Shown: piece after piece, positions 16,870 to 23,924 of the stretch
Position numbering within the stretch: the stretch's first letter is position 1
How the letters are laid out: the number at the start of each line of letters is the position of its first letter
Assembly (NCBI RefSeq): GCF_001718195.1
Contig: NZ_MCNV01000023.1
Span: 62,001 to 126,000, forward strand
DNA length: 64,000 nucleotides
Origin: Paraburkholderia nodosa
Lineage (GTDB): Bacteria > Pseudomonadota > Gammaproteobacteria > Burkholderiales > Burkholderiaceae
Direction of reading: 5' to 3'
Notes under the pieces: generated by a model
Told to the model about the DNA's origin: nothing
Seen by the model: the letters and a program-made list of their open reading frames with translations, nothing else
The model's database searches: none
Translations under genes and position numbers: made by a program

Positions 16870-17331
16870 CTAGGTGCCGCTGCGCACCGGCAGCGCCGTC
16901 GAATATTTGAGCTGCTCCATCGCGAAGCTCGAACTGACATCGAACAGCGGCACGGCGCGGATGAGCTGCTTGTAGACGCGGTCGAAGTCGTCGATATCGG
17001 AGACCACGATACGCAGCAGATAGTCAGTCTCGCCGCTCATGCGATACGCCTCGACGATTTCGGGAATCTCCTGCACGGCGCGCGTGAAGGTCTGCGCCCA
17101 CGCCTCGGTGTGCTGGTTCGTGCGCACGGCGACGAACACCGTCGTCCCCACGCCGAGCTTGCGCGGGTCGCACAGCGCGACCTGCGCGCGGATCACGCCC
17201 GTTTCCTTCAGGCGCTGCACGCGCTTCCAGCACGGCGTTTGCGAAAGATTGACGCGCTGCGCCAACTCCGCGACCGGCATGGTCGCGTCCTGCTGCAGCA
17301 ACTCAACCAGCTTTCTGTCGATGAGATCCAT
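16870..17331 (-). CDS. Lrp/AsnC-family transcriptional regulator
   Basis: A 153-residue Lrp-type regulator: N-terminal helix-turn-helix (DLIDRKLVELLQQDATMPVA, then VNLSQTPCWKRVQRLKETGV) and a C-terminal RAM/ligand domain (EIPEIVEAYRMSGETDYLLR, then VVSDIDDFDRVYKQLI). It faces a cysteine-dioxygenase-like gene across 125 bp. The shared gap contains a near-perfect Lrp box at 17350-17366, just upstream of its own start, and a half site near the other gene. Autoregulation and control of the dioxygenase, perhaps with an amino acid such as cysteine as ligand, are inference. Confidence 0.94.
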   Translation of the reverse strand: MDLIDRKLVELLQQDATMPVAELAQRVNLSQTPCWKRVQRLKETGVIRAQVALCDPRKLGVGTTVFVAVRTNQHTEAWAQTFTRAVQEIPEIVEAYRMSGETDYLLRIVVSDIDDFDRVYKQLIRAVPLFDVSSSFAMEQLKYSTALPVRSGT

Positions 17332-17349
17332 TTCCGCACTCCCCGAAGC

Positions 17350-17366
17350 GTAGAAATTTATTCTAC
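17350..17366. promoter_or_regulatory. Lrp-type operator
   Basis: Perfect palindrome GTAGAA-ATTTA-TTCTAC. The central 15 bases match 14 of 15 positions of the E. coli Lrp consensus YAGHAWATTWTDCTR. It lies 19 bp from the start codon of the Lrp gene. A half site GTAGAAA recurs at 17432-17438, 19 bp before the dioxygenase ATG, and a TATAAA element (17419-17424) between them may be the -10 of that gene. Confidence 0.7.
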
Positions 17367-17456
17367 ACGATGGGCAAACGGGAAAAGAATAGGAAAACGC
17401 TTTCCAGGCGCGAACGGCTATAAATCTTCTTGTAGAAACCGGAAGAAGAACACGCC

Positions 17457-18065
17457 ATGAACGCCCCTGCCGAACTCGCCCTGCTGAGCGCCTTCCACAC
17501 CGCGGAGCAGCACGTTGCCGCCTTCGCCCGCTTCACCGCCGCGCTCGACGCCGCTTTCGATGCCTGCGCGACGCCCGGCGACCCGTCGCGCTGCGCCCGC
17601 TTCGCGCGCGGCCTGCGCGCGGCGCTCACGCGTGCGCTCGCCGATCCGGCGCTCGTCACTCCCGCGCAGCGCGAAGGCAGCGCGCAGACGTATCGGCGTC
17701 AAGTCATCGCGGCCGACAGCCGCGGCCGCTACACGGTCGCGGCGCTCGTCTGGCAGCCGGGCCACGCGAGCCCGATCCATGCGCATCACACCTGGTGCGG
17801 TTACGCCGTGCTCGACGGCACGCTGACCGAAACGCTCTACGCGTGGGACGACGCACGCCAGGGCGCCGACGTGATGCGCTCGCATCGGCGCGCGAGCGGC
17901 GCGGTGTCGTTCGGCGGACGCGGGCGCACCAGCATTCACCGGCTGTCGAACGGCAGCGACGCGCAGGCCGTCTCGCTGCATGTCTACGGCGTCGCCGCCG
18001 AGCACATCTCAACGCAGGTCAACGACGTGCTGCCGCTCGTGCGCAAGACGGCGCTCGTGTCTTAA
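17457..18065 (+). CDS. Cysteine dioxygenase-family cupin protein
   Basis: A thiol dioxygenase-type cupin of 202 residues. It would oxidise cysteine, or a related thiol such as 3-mercaptopropionate, to the sulfinic acid using mononuclear iron. The metal ligands are visible: the two His of the HxH motif in PIHAHHTWCGYAVLDG and a third in VSLHVYG. The sequence cannot tell the cysteine from the mercaptopropionate type. GGAAGAAGAA precedes the ATG. It faces the Lrp regulator, with an Lrp box in the shared promoter region, which suggests amino-acid-responsive expression. Confidence 0.85.
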   Translation: MNAPAELALLSAFHTAEQHVAAFARFTAALDAAFDACATPGDPSRCARFARGLRAALTRALADPALVTPAQREGSAQTYRRQVIAADSRGRYTVAALVWQPGHASPIHAHHTWCGYAVLDGTLTETLYAWDDARQGADVMRSHRRASGAVSFGGRGRTSIHRLSNGSDAQAVSLHVYGVAAEHISTQVNDVLPLVRKTALVS

Positions 18066-18132
18066 CGCGACTGGCCCCTATCCATCGAAGGCGTCACAGG
18101 TGATTTGAGTTTGAACTGAGCGGCGCAGACCT

Positions 18133-20646
18133 TCAGCCGCGGCTGCCCGCCGTGGGAATCTGGGGCGGTGCGCCCTCGGGGCCCGCCGTCGGCGGCGGCG
18201 CGGGCCGCGGCTCGTGCGAGGCATCGCGTGCCACGCCGCCGCCCACGTGCACGCCATGCGGATGCGGATGAGCATGCGGCTCCTCGACATCGCCGCCGCG
18301 CGAGGACATGTGCACCTGCATCTGCGGCACCGGCATCTCGATGCCGGCTTCGTCCATGTGGCGCTTCAGGCGCGCATTGAACGCGCGCGCCACACTCCAC
18401 TGCTGCAGCGGCCGCGTCTTGATCTGCCCTTTCACGACCATCCAGTTCGGGTCGAACCGGTCGAGCCCCCACACTTCCACGGGCCCGAGTATCTCGCGGC
18501 GATAGCGGAAGTCGGCCACGAGTTCCGCGCCGGTCTCGCGAATCATGCGCGTGACCGTATCGAGATCGACCGAGAACGGCACGCGCACTTCGAACACGGC
18601 GAACGCGAAATCGCGCGAAAGGTTCTTCACGATCTTGATCTGCGAGAACGGAATCGCGTGGATCGCGCCCTGCCCGTCGCGCAGCCGCACGGTGCGGATC
18701 GATAGATGCTCGACCGTGCCCGCATGCCCGTTGTCGATGTCGATCCAGTCGCCCACCGAAATCGTCTCTTCGATGATGATGAACAGACCGGTGATGAGAT
18801 CGGCCACGAGCGACTGCGCGCCAAAGCCGATGGCAAGACCGATCACGCCCGCGCCGGCGAGCAGCGGCGTGACGTTGATGCCGAGATTCGCCGCGGTGGC
18901 GATGCCGGTGATGGTGAGGATCGTCACGAGCACCGCGTTGCGCACGAGCGGCAGCATGGTGCGTGCGCGCGTGCTGGGCGTGCGGCCCTTGGTGCGCGGA
19001 CCGCTCGGATTGAGCGCTTCGAGGATCGCAGTATCGACCGTGATCCACACGAGCCACGCGAGGAACACCGTCGACACGATCGCGAAAATGGCGTGCGCGA
19101 TGCCGCGCGCGGCCACGCTCGCCTCGATGATCGCGGCGAGCGAAATGTCCCACAGGCGTGCGCACGATTCGAAGTACGCGAACCAGATGAACACCACGAG
19201 CAGCGTGCCGGCAAAGCGCAGCAGGCGCCGCAGATACGGCGAGCGCCGCCGCACGCGCGCGGGGTTCGGGCGCGTGATGCGCAGCACGACCGCCGAGAGG
19301 AAGAACGCGAGCACGAGCAGGAGCGCGGAGACCACGGAAATCTGCAGCACGTCGTCGCGGCTGCCGATCCCGCCGAACGTGGCGACGATCGAAGCGCCGG
19401 CGAGCAGCAGCATCGGCAGTTGCCAGAGCGAGGCGAGCACGTCGAGGACTTCGGTGAGCGCCTTGTGGCCGTGGCGCAGCGAATAGCTGCGGTTGCGGAT
19501 GAGATGCGCGACCGGGCGCCGGAAACCAAAGGCGAACACCACCGTCAGCACTGCGGCCGCCATGTTCGCGGCGGTGCTCACCAGTGCCGCCGTGTTCGCG
19601 CCCAGCTGGCGCGCGACTTCGAAATTAGTCGCGGCGTCGCCGAGCGCGGCCAGCACGCCGATCGCAAAGAGCAGCCGGCGCGAGCGCGCGATCAGCAGGC
19701 GCACGGCCGCGCGCCGGTGCCCCGAACCGAACAGCGAAAACATGATCAGGCAGATGGACGAGAACACCGCGCCCGCGACGATCGCGTAGGCGATCACGAG
19801 AGCGAGCGTGCGCCCGAGCGCGTCGGGCAGCGAACGCTCGACCACGAGCGCGCCGAGGAACGCCACGATCCACGGCGCCGCGCGATGCACGACGAAAATC
19901 AGCAGATCGATGGTGCGGGGATCGGGCCGCAGGCCGGTCTCGACATCGAAACGCCTGAGCAGCCGCCGCTCGATCCAGCGCAGCACCGCGGCGCATGCGC
20001 CCCAGCCGGCCAGCATGGCGAACAGATCGAACACGATGCGGCCGAGGCTTTCGCCTTCTCCGCCCGAGGCGATGTCGTAAAGCTCGACGCCGGCTGCCCT
20101 GAAGCGCCCCGCCCAGTAGTGAAACGGACTGCGGCCGCGGCGGGCGTCCGCCTCGACCGAGGCGAGCCCGGATGCGATTGCGCCCAGCAGCCCCGCCGAG
20201 TTCGCCGCCGCGCCCGAAGCGGGCGCGGGCGCCACGTTTTGCGACGCGCTGCGCAGCTTCTTGAGCTGATTCAGGAGCGCGGTGCGCTGGCGCTCGTTGT
20301 CGAGCGTATTGATGACGCTGTCGAGCGAGCGCGTGAACTCGGCCTGGCTCGCCGGTGACGGCGCAGAGGCCGCCTCGGCCGCCGAAGCCCCCGAGGCAGC
20401 CGCCGGCGCCCCGGTGATGATGCTCTTGAGCACCGGCAGCACGGGCGCCGGCGCGGCTTGGGCGGCGGCCCGCAGCGGCGCGGCGAGGCACGCCGCGAGG
20501 CATGCGAGGAGCATGAGTGCGCGCAGGAACGCGCGTAGACCCGGGCGCGCCGGCGCGGCGCGTGAAAGAAGTGCACGATCCGCCGGGTCGATGCGCATGC
20601 GCGACGGCCCGGCGCCCGCGCCATCGCGTCCGATGCTGGTATTCAT
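18133..20646 (-). CDS. MscS-family mechanosensitive ion channel (large, YbiO-like)
   Basis: An 837-residue MscS-type channel that would release solutes under hypo-osmotic stress. There is an N-terminal hydrophobic export segment (RALMLLACLAACLAAPLRAA) and a periplasmic part with a coiled region (DSVINTLDNERQRTALLNQL). Many membrane helices follow, then the conserved pore helix and beta domain (GAGVIGLAIGFGAQSLVADL at about 597, SVGDWIDIDNGHAGTVEHLS, AIPFSQIKIVKNLSRDFAF). The cytoplasmic alpha/beta domain follows. The C-terminal ~60 residues are His/Pro-rich (EEPHAHPHPHGVHVGGG) and are probably a disordered, possibly metal-binding tail. It is a single gene. An internal start at MRIDPADRA is possible. 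Confidence 0.92.
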   Translation of the reverse strand: MNTSIGRDGAGAGPSRMRIDPADRALLSRAAPARPGLRAFLRALMLLACLAACLAAPLRAAAQAAPAPVLPVLKSIITGAPAAASGASAAEAASAPSPASQAEFTRSLDSVINTLDNERQRTALLNQLKKLRSASQNVAPAPASGAAANSAGLLGAIASGLASVEADARRGRSPFHYWAGRFRAAGVELYDIASGGEGESLGRIVFDLFAMLAGWGACAAVLRWIERRLLRRFDVETGLRPDPRTIDLLIFVVHRAAPWIVAFLGALVVERSLPDALGRTLALVIAYAIVAGAVFSSICLIMFSLFGSGHRRAAVRLLIARSRRLLFAIGVLAALGDAATNFEVARQLGANTAALVSTAANMAAAVLTVVFAFGFRRPVAHLIRNRSYSLRHGHKALTEVLDVLASLWQLPMLLLAGASIVATFGGIGSRDDVLQISVVSALLLVLAFFLSAVVLRITRPNPARVRRRSPYLRRLLRFAGTLLVVFIWFAYFESCARLWDISLAAIIEASVAARGIAHAIFAIVSTVFLAWLVWITVDTAILEALNPSGPRTKGRTPSTRARTMLPLVRNAVLVTILTITGIATAANLGINVTPLLAGAGVIGLAIGFGAQSLVADLITGLFIIIEETISVGDWIDIDNGHAGTVEHLSIRTVRLRDGQGAIHAIPFSQIKIVKNLSRDFAFAVFEVRVPFSVDLDTVTRMIRETGAELVADFRYRREILGPVEVWGLDRFDPNWMVVKGQIKTRPLQQWSVARAFNARLKRHMDEAGIEMPVPQMQVHMSSRGGDVEEPHAHPHPHGVHVGGGVARDASHEPRPAPPPTAGPEGAPPQIPTAGSRG

Positions 20647-20752
20647 GGCGGAGGGGCAAAAACAGGACGTTCCAGTTTAGCCGCACTCCACCTCGCCGCG
20701 CCGCGCGCGTGCGTAACAGTTTGTCAGCGCGCAGGACGCGCCGCGTCGCGCC

Positions 20753-21397
20753 TCAGTAGGCCACCGTTGTGATCTGACGAATGAAGCGGCCCTGCTCGAG
20801 TTCGTCGACGAAGGCGATTGCGTAGTCCTCGGCAGAAATGCGGCTCTCGCCCTTCGCATCGGCGATCAGCGTATTGGCGCCCGTGCGGAATGTGCCCGTG
20901 CGCTCGCCGGGCGCGATGATCGCGGCCGGCGCGAAGAAGGTCCAGTCGATGTCGGTGACGGTACGGTAGTAGTCGAACGCCTCGCGATGGGCGAGCGCGA
21001 TCGCCCTGTAGGCGTCGGGGAAGCCTTCGGTATCGACGAGCTGCTTGCCGGGCGCCACTTCCAGCGAGCCGGCGCCGCCCACCACCACGAGACGCTCGAG
21101 CCCCGCGGCGCGCACGCCTTCCACGAGCGCGCGGCTCGCGACCAGCAGGTCGCCAAGCTGATCCTTGGGCGGCGCATAGGCGCTCGCCACCACATCGTGA
21201 CCGCGCACCGCGGCTGCGACGCTCGCCGCGTCGAGCAGATCGGCCTTCGCCGCGTGGACGTTCGGTGCGGTCGCCACGCGCTCGGGCTGGCGCACCAGCG
21301 CGCTCACCTGGTGGCCGCGGCGCGCCGCTTCGGCGGCGATGCGAGAACCGACCATGCCGGTTGCGCCAAAGAGGGCGATTTTCAGCGTCTTGCTCAT
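20753..21397 (-). CDS. NAD(P)-binding oxidoreductase, atypical SDR (YwnB-like)
   Basis: A 214-residue Rossmann-fold protein of the NmrA/atypical SDR type. The dinucleotide-binding loop GATGMVGSRIAAEA is at the N-terminus, followed by VSALVRQPER (cofactor ribose region), VVVGGAGSLEVAPGK and WTFFAPAAIIAPGERTG. The Tyr-x3-Lys of classical SDRs is absent. It is the target-like neighbour of the Rrf2 regulator immediately upstream on the same strand, as in the B. subtilis ywnA-ywnB pair. The 105-bp gap carries the operator TGTAA-N9-TTACA at 21424-21442, about 27 bp before the ATG. The likely role is a stress- or electrophile-responsive quinone or aldehyde reductase (inference). Confidence 0.88.
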   Translation of the reverse strand: MSKTLKIALFGATGMVGSRIAAEAARRGHQVSALVRQPERVATAPNVHAAKADLLDAASVAAAVRGHDVVASAYAPPKDQLGDLLVASRALVEGVRAAGLERLVVVGGAGSLEVAPGKQLVDTEGFPDAYRAIALAHREAFDYYRTVTDIDWTFFAPAAIIAPGERTGTFRTGANTLIADAKGESRISAEDYAIAFVDELEQGRFIRQITTVAY

Positions 21398-21423
21398 GAA
21401 CTGACTCCTGTTTTCCGTAATTA

Positions 21424-21442
21424 TGTAACTAACGAAGTTACA
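21424..21442. promoter_or_regulatory. Probable Rrf2-protein operator, site 1
   Basis: Perfect 7-bp inverted repeat TGTAACT-AACGA-AGTTACA just upstream of the oxidoreductase. It has the same TGTAA-N9-TTACA layout as the site at 22017-22035 before the Rrf2 gene. Confidence 0.65.
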
Positions 21443-21502
21443 TTTCGGGGGTGAAAAAACGGGGCAATGCCCCGCTGATGATTCTGCTTGCGCGCAGCCC
21501 GC

Positions 21503-21958
21503 TCAGGCCCGCCGCGCCCGCGCGCGTTCGAGCTTGCGCTCGCTGCGCGTCATGTCGTCGACGACGTCCGCGAGCGTGCGCGTGGCGAGCGACGCCTCCA
21601 TGGCGCGCTGTGCGTCGTCGATCACGCCGCGCAGCGTCTGCTGGATGTGACGCCCGACGAGGCAGGCCGGATTCGGCTCCTCGCGGTGCATGGCGAACAA
21701 CTGCGCGTCGTCGACTGCATGGTAGACGTCGAGCAGCGTGATTGCCTGCGGCTCGCGTGCGAGCAGCGCGCCACCGCCCGCGCCAAGTTGCGACGACGTG
21801 AGGCCCGCGCTGGCAAGCATCGACAGGAGCCGGCGGATCAGCGCGGGATTGGTGTTCACGCTGCCCGCGATGATCTCCGACGACAGCGGCACGCCCTCCT
21901 GCTGCGCCAGCAGCGCGAGCACGTGAACGGCAAAAGCGAAACGGCTACTCGTATTCAC
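21503..21958 (-). CDS. Rrf2-family transcriptional regulator lacking the Fe-S cysteines (YwnA-like)
   Basis: A 151-residue Rrf2-type winged-helix regulator starting VNTSSRFAFAVHVLALLAQ from GTG at 21958. An in-frame extension to 22012 covers its own operator and is unlikely. Recognition helix NTNPALIRRLLSMLASAGL and wing GAGGGALLAREPQAITLLDV are typical. It has a single cysteine (in NPACLVG) instead of the three that hold a cluster in IscR/NsrR/RsrR, so it must sense by another route, perhaps thiol modification of that one cysteine. It sits directly upstream of an oxidoreductase gene, and both have the same TGTAA-N9-TTACA box. Confidence 0.9.
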   Translation of the reverse strand: MNTSSRFAFAVHVLALLAQQEGVPLSSEIIAGSVNTNPALIRRLLSMLASAGLTSSQLGAGGGALLAREPQAITLLDVYHAVDDAQLFAMHREEPNPACLVGRHIQQTLRGVIDDAQRAMEASLATRTLADVVDDMTRSERKLERARARRA

Positions 21959-22016
21959 GGCAAACCTGCCACTGCTGTGCGGCGCACGAATGGTTCGAAC
22001 CACGCGCGCCAAAAAG

Positions 22017-22035
22017 TGTAACCATCATAATTACA
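22017..22035. promoter_or_regulatory. Probable Rrf2-protein operator, site 2
   Basis: TGTAA (22017-22021), 9-bp spacer, TTACA (22031-22035), 58 bp upstream of the Rrf2 gene start. Spacing and arms are identical to the site before the oxidoreductase, in AT-richer sequence that is unusual for the region. This suggests autoregulation. Confidence 0.6.
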
Positions 22036-22083
22036 TTAATTCGTAGCGTCAACCCGTCAGCCGCAGCCCGCACGGCTGCGGCC

Positions 22084-22539
22084 TTACTTCGAGGCATCCG
22101 ATGCCGGCGCCGACGCGGCCGCGTTGCTCGCCCAGCGCTGCAACGAATGCCCCGCACTCGTCAAGCCGGTCCCGGTGGCCGCGGCGGCCTGCCCGAGCAA
22201 GGCCTGCGCCGTGCTTGCCGCGCCGCGCAACTGGCCCTGCGCCGCCGAAGCCAGCTCGGCCGTGGACGCGCTCGCCTGTTGACCTTGCGAGGCCGCCGAG
22301 TCGAGCTTCTGCTGCGCTGCACCGAGTTGCTGGTTCACGAAGCTCGCGGCCTTGTCGAGCGTTTGCGCAGCCTGCTGCGCGGCCTGGTTGGCGGCGTCCT
22401 GCGTGGCCTGCTTCACGGCGTCGGCGGACTGCTTGCTCAGATCGGGTGCGGAAGCATCGTGCTTGTTACAGCCGGCGAGCGCCGCACACACAAGCAGGGA
22501 GACCAGCGTCAGCCTTTGCGTCGAAACCTTCGAATACAT
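22084..22539 (-). CDS. Small Ala/Gln-rich lipoprotein
   Basis: A 151-residue predicted lipoprotein: signal MYSKVSTQRLTLVSLLVCAA with lipobox LAGC, so lipidation is on the Cys of AGCNKHD. The mature part is Ala/Gln/Ser-rich and heptad-like (QSADAVKQATQDAANQAAQQ), suggesting a long amphipathic helix or coiled coil, somewhat like small outer-membrane lipoproteins. It overlaps or abuts the upstream GNAT gene. The ATG at 22545 (MTMYSK) overlaps its stop as ATGA, while the ATG at 22539 has the better AGGA spacing. Function unknown. Confidence 0.75.
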   Translation of the reverse strand: MYSKVSTQRLTLVSLLVCAALAGCNKHDASAPDLSKQSADAVKQATQDAANQAAQQAAQTLDKAASFVNQQLGAAQQKLDSAASQGQQASASTAELASAAQGQLRGAASTAQALLGQAAAATGTGLTSAGHSLQRWASNAAASAPASDASK

Positions 22540-22541
22540 GG

Positions 22542-23078
22542 TCATCCTGAAAAATTCGCCGCATGAAGCGGCTTGCATAGATGAAAACGCGGCAATGATA
22601 CGCCGTCGCGCAACACCGACTCCGACGAAATGAGCGAAAAACCCGCGCGCTCGAAAATCGGCCGCGACACCGCGCTCGCGTCGGCACTCAATACCGTCGA
22701 GCGGGCCTCGCGCGCGAGCGCTTCGAGCCGCGCCAGCGACAGCGTCGCGAGGCCGCGGCGCGACCACACCGGCGCGACGTAAAGCATCTCGACGTGATCG
22801 AGCGGAAAGAGCTGCCCGAACGCCGCTGCCGCGCCGTCACAGTACGCCACGAGCGTGACCCCGCGGGAAAGACGCGCGTCGAAGTCCGCGAGATCGTCGG
22901 CGGCCGCAGCCCACGCGCTGCGCTGCGCCGCGTCGTAGAACGAGGCAGCGAGCGTGGTCACGGACGCGCGGAACAACGCGGCCAGCGCGCTCGCATCGCG
23001 GCCCGGCACGTAGCGCCGCCAGTCGATGGTGTGCAGTGCGGCGCCCGCAACGCCGTGCTTTGCGAAATCGTCAAACAT
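22542..23078 (-). CDS. GNAT-family N-acetyltransferase
   Basis: A 178-residue GCN5-related acetyltransferase. The acetyl-CoA-binding motif A region is HVEMLYVAPVWSRRGLATLS (the R/Q-x2-G/A type as RRGLA), followed by ARLEALAREAR and the motif B-like PIFERAGFSLI. The substrate cannot be inferred. It is divergent from the DJ-1/PfpI gene at 23138, with only 59 bp between starts, and is followed by the lipoprotein gene with an ATGA overlap, so the two are probably co-transcribed. Confidence 0.85.
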   Translation of the reverse strand: MFDDFAKHGVAGAALHTIDWRRYVPGRDASALAALFRASVTTLAASFYDAAQRSAWAAAADDLADFDARLSRGVTLVAYCDGAAAAFGQLFPLDHVEMLYVAPVWSRRGLATLSLARLEALAREARSTVLSADASAVSRPIFERAGFSLISSESVLRDGVSLPRFHLCKPLHAANFSG

Positions 23079-23137
23079 GATGGAGTAGACTGCCCACGCG
23101 CACGATCTGTTCCACCGTCCACCTCCGGAGACAAACG

Positions 23138-23719
23138 ATGGCCGTCAAGAAGATCCTGTTCCTCACCGGCGATTTTGCCGAAGACTATGAAACGATGGTG
23201 CCGTTCCAGGCGCTGCAGGCAGTCGGCCACCGCGTCGATGCGGTATGCCCCGGCAAGAAGGCTGGCGAGCGCGTGAAGACCGCCATCCACGATTTCGAGG
23301 GCGACCAGACCTACACCGAAAAGCCGGGGCACCAGTTCGCGCTCAACGCGACTTTCGACGAAATCGACGCCGCCAGCTACGACGCGCTCGCCATCGCAGG
23401 GGGACGCGCGCCCGAATATCTGCGCCTCGACCCGAAGGTCATCGAGATGGTGCGTCACTTCGCCCAGGCGAACAAGCCCATCGCGGCGATCTGCCATGCG
23501 GCCCAGCTGCTCGCCGCGGCCGAGGTGATCCGCGGCAAGCGCATTTCGGCCTATCCGGCCTGCGCGCCCGAGGTGCGGCTCGCGGGCGGCGAATATGCCG
23601 ACATCGCCATCGACAGCGCCGTGACCGACGCGCCCTTCGTCACCGCGCCGGCGTGGCCCGCCCATCCCGAATGGCTGCGCCAGTTCCTCGTGCTCCTCGG
23701 CACGCGCATCGAGCCGTGA
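23138..23719 (+). CDS. DJ-1/PfpI-family protein
   Basis: A 193-residue class I glutamine-amidotransferase-like protein of the DJ-1/PfpI superfamily. The nucleophile-elbow cysteine is Cys119 in PIAAICHAAQLLAAAE, directly followed by His as in glyoxalase/deglycase or protease-type members. The conserved acidic residue near the N-terminus is in TGDFAEDYETMVPFQAL. Members act as chaperones, glyoxalases or proteases, and the sequence alone does not decide. The purine-rich CGGAGACAAACG precedes the ATG. A long perfect hairpin lies beyond its stop (23735-23774). Confidence 0.9.
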   Translation: MAVKKILFLTGDFAEDYETMVPFQALQAVGHRVDAVCPGKKAGERVKTAIHDFEGDQTYTEKPGHQFALNATFDEIDAASYDALAIAGGRAPEYLRLDPKVIEMVRHFAQANKPIAAICHAAQLLAAAEVIRGKRISAYPACAPEVRLAGGEYADIAIDSAVTDAPFVTAPAWPAHPEWLRQFLVLLGTRIEP

Positions 23720-23734
23720 GCGAGCGCTGATCCA

Positions 23735-23774
23735 CGCGCGCGTCGCCCCTGTTTCGCACGGGGCGACGCGCGCG
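23735..23774. repeat. Perfect 15-bp inverted repeat between convergent genes
   Basis: CGCGCGCGTCGCCCC (23735-23749) and its exact reverse complement (23760-23774) around a 10-nt loop, with no T-tract on either side. It sits in the gap between the DJ-1 gene (plus) and the histidine kinase gene (minus). It would form a very stable hairpin in both transcripts and may act as a bidirectional barrier or mRNA end. Confidence 0.7.
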
Positions 23775-23924
23775 CCAGCCGCCAATTCGGGCAGCTCCGA
23801 TAGAGCGCGCTTGTCTGGACGTCTAAGCGCCTGCCGGTGGTCGCAACGCCGTTGCAGGCGCCGCCCGCGATTCGCTTCGCTCGCTTGCCTTCGCATTCGC
23901 GCCACCCGCGCCATCGCCCGCACC

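Noticed and set aside
21985..22010. GGTTCGAACC as a tRNA T-arm
   Set aside because: No acceptor, D-arm or anticodon arm can be folded around it, and it lies in the Rrf2 promoter region.
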